A program made the translations under genes and the position numbers. 41,040 nucleotides of DNA from JABDGC01 sp964449835 (GTDB lineage: Bacteria > Pseudomonadota > Gammaproteobacteria > DSM-16500), in the NCBI GenBank assembly GCA_964449835.1, contig CAYVBZ010000012.1:1-41040 (forward strand), read 5' to 3'. Shown piece by piece: positions 40,686 to 41,040 of this stretch (position 1 is its first letter; the number at the start of each line of letters is the position of its first letter). The notes below the pieces were generated by a model. The model was not told the origin of the DNA. It did no database searches and worked only from the letters and a program-made list of their open reading frames with translations.

Positions 40686-41040
40686 TCAATAACGCGGTTG
40701 CTGTCCCGGGCTTGGCGTAATTGTGAGCGGCTGATGTAATATGCTGTAATAAATTTTGAAAAACGACTGCGCAACCCCCAGACGTGCGTCCGCTCCTCCC
40801 CGCCACGTCGCGCCAGCCAGCACCCTGCTGATATCATCATAATAAGAGTTAACCCCCAACAGCAATTCATTAGAAGACAATGAAGGTTTATGAAATTTAA
40901 AAATTGCGGAACTAGGATCAACTGCGCGCGGCGCCGCACGATTAACGTTAAGTAAATGATAAAGCGAACTCTTTAATATTTGTTGTATGCGGGGTGGAAG
41001 TTCAGATTCAATTGCATCTCCTATAATCTCAAAACAATAT
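40686..41040 (-). CDS. Unknown protein, C-terminal 117 residues, cut by window edge
   Basis: The minus frame is open from the window end to TGA at 40686-40688. It reads CFEIIGDAIESELPPRIQQI, later ELLLGVNSYYDDISRVLAG and FFKIYYSILHQPL. It is soluble, helical, with a Pro/Gln tail; no domain recognised. It converges on the cyo operon, its stop lying 3 bases after the cyoD stop. A different minus frame (40652-40939) is open too but has no better support. Confidence 0.5.
   Translation of the reverse strand, partial: YCFEIIGDAIESELPPRIQQILKSSLYHLLNVNRAAPRAVDPSSAIFKFHKPSLSSNELLLGVNSYYDDISRVLAGATWRGGADARLGVAQSFFKIYYSILHQPLTITPSPGQQPRY

Noticed and set aside
40652..40939. 95-aa minus-strand frame at the window end
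   Set aside because: Arg/Cys-rich composition; the alternative frame ending at 40686 is open to the window edge and more protein-like.

Overview
The window looks like chromosome of a gammaproteobacterium, most plausibly a Legionellales-type, host-associated lineage. This is inference. It rests on a sphingosine-1-phosphate-lyase-like protein (known in Legionella as a secreted effector), several orphan effector-like proteins (one tail-anchored), a TPS secretion system, many toxin-antitoxin modules, and a proteobacterial cyoABCD quinol oxidase with an FNR-type regulator. No rRNA, tRNA or CRISPR array was seen.

Layout. 1-649: C-terminus of a P1B-type ATPase with a degenerate hinge motif. 651-8611 (minus): two-partner secretion pair, transporter TpsB then a giant exoprotein TpsA with 261-bp YDG repeats interrupted by a 100-N assembly gap. 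8829-14128: MazG-like pyrophosphohydrolase, a higBA-like TA pair, a SLOG-family pseudogene with two in-frame TGA codons, a sensor kinase split by a frameshift, an aldehyde dehydrogenase, and a 41-bp scar duplicating the end of the toxin gene. 14148-15520: CatB-like acetyltransferase, a small exported protein, and a second duplication scar. 15521-20453: the most unusual locus, a 1056-residue fusion of an indoleamine-2,3-dioxygenase-like heme domain, a FAD/NAD(P)H reductase of the P450-reductase type and a cytochrome b5 domain, divergent from a GST and a metallo-beta-lactamase-fold enzyme. 20454-24734: a MITE-like palindrome, two unknown proteins, two families of hairpin repeats, a flavin reductase and a GFA-family protein. 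24761-30778: a GT-C glycosyltransferase facing a minus-strand cluster of methyltransferase, GDP-mannose-epimerase-like SDR and GT2 (frameshifted), preceded by an SPL homologue. 30891-36040: a second TA pair with a probably leaderless mRNA, a tail-anchored protein, a DUF2779 nuclease-like protein, a single-chain toxin-antitoxin fusion with an internal start, and a truncated antitoxin. 36040-40683: FNR-type regulator divergent from cyoABCD, with an FNR-like box between them. 40686-41040: C-terminus of an unknown minus-strand gene.

Working model. In the dioxygenase fusion, electrons would pass from NAD(P)H to FAD to the b5 heme and keep the IDO-like heme ferrous, giving a self-sufficient heme dioxygenase. 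In mammals this job is done by separate cytochrome b5 and P450 reductase. The flanking GST and MBL-fold enzyme may process its product. The FNR-type protein has all four cluster cysteines in the E. coli spacing, and the box upstream of cyoA sits near -41 of a plausible -10 element, which suggests oxygen-linked control of the terminal oxidase. The accessory parts (TA modules, broken genes, direct-repeat scars, hairpin repeats) indicate a plastic region with ongoing decay.
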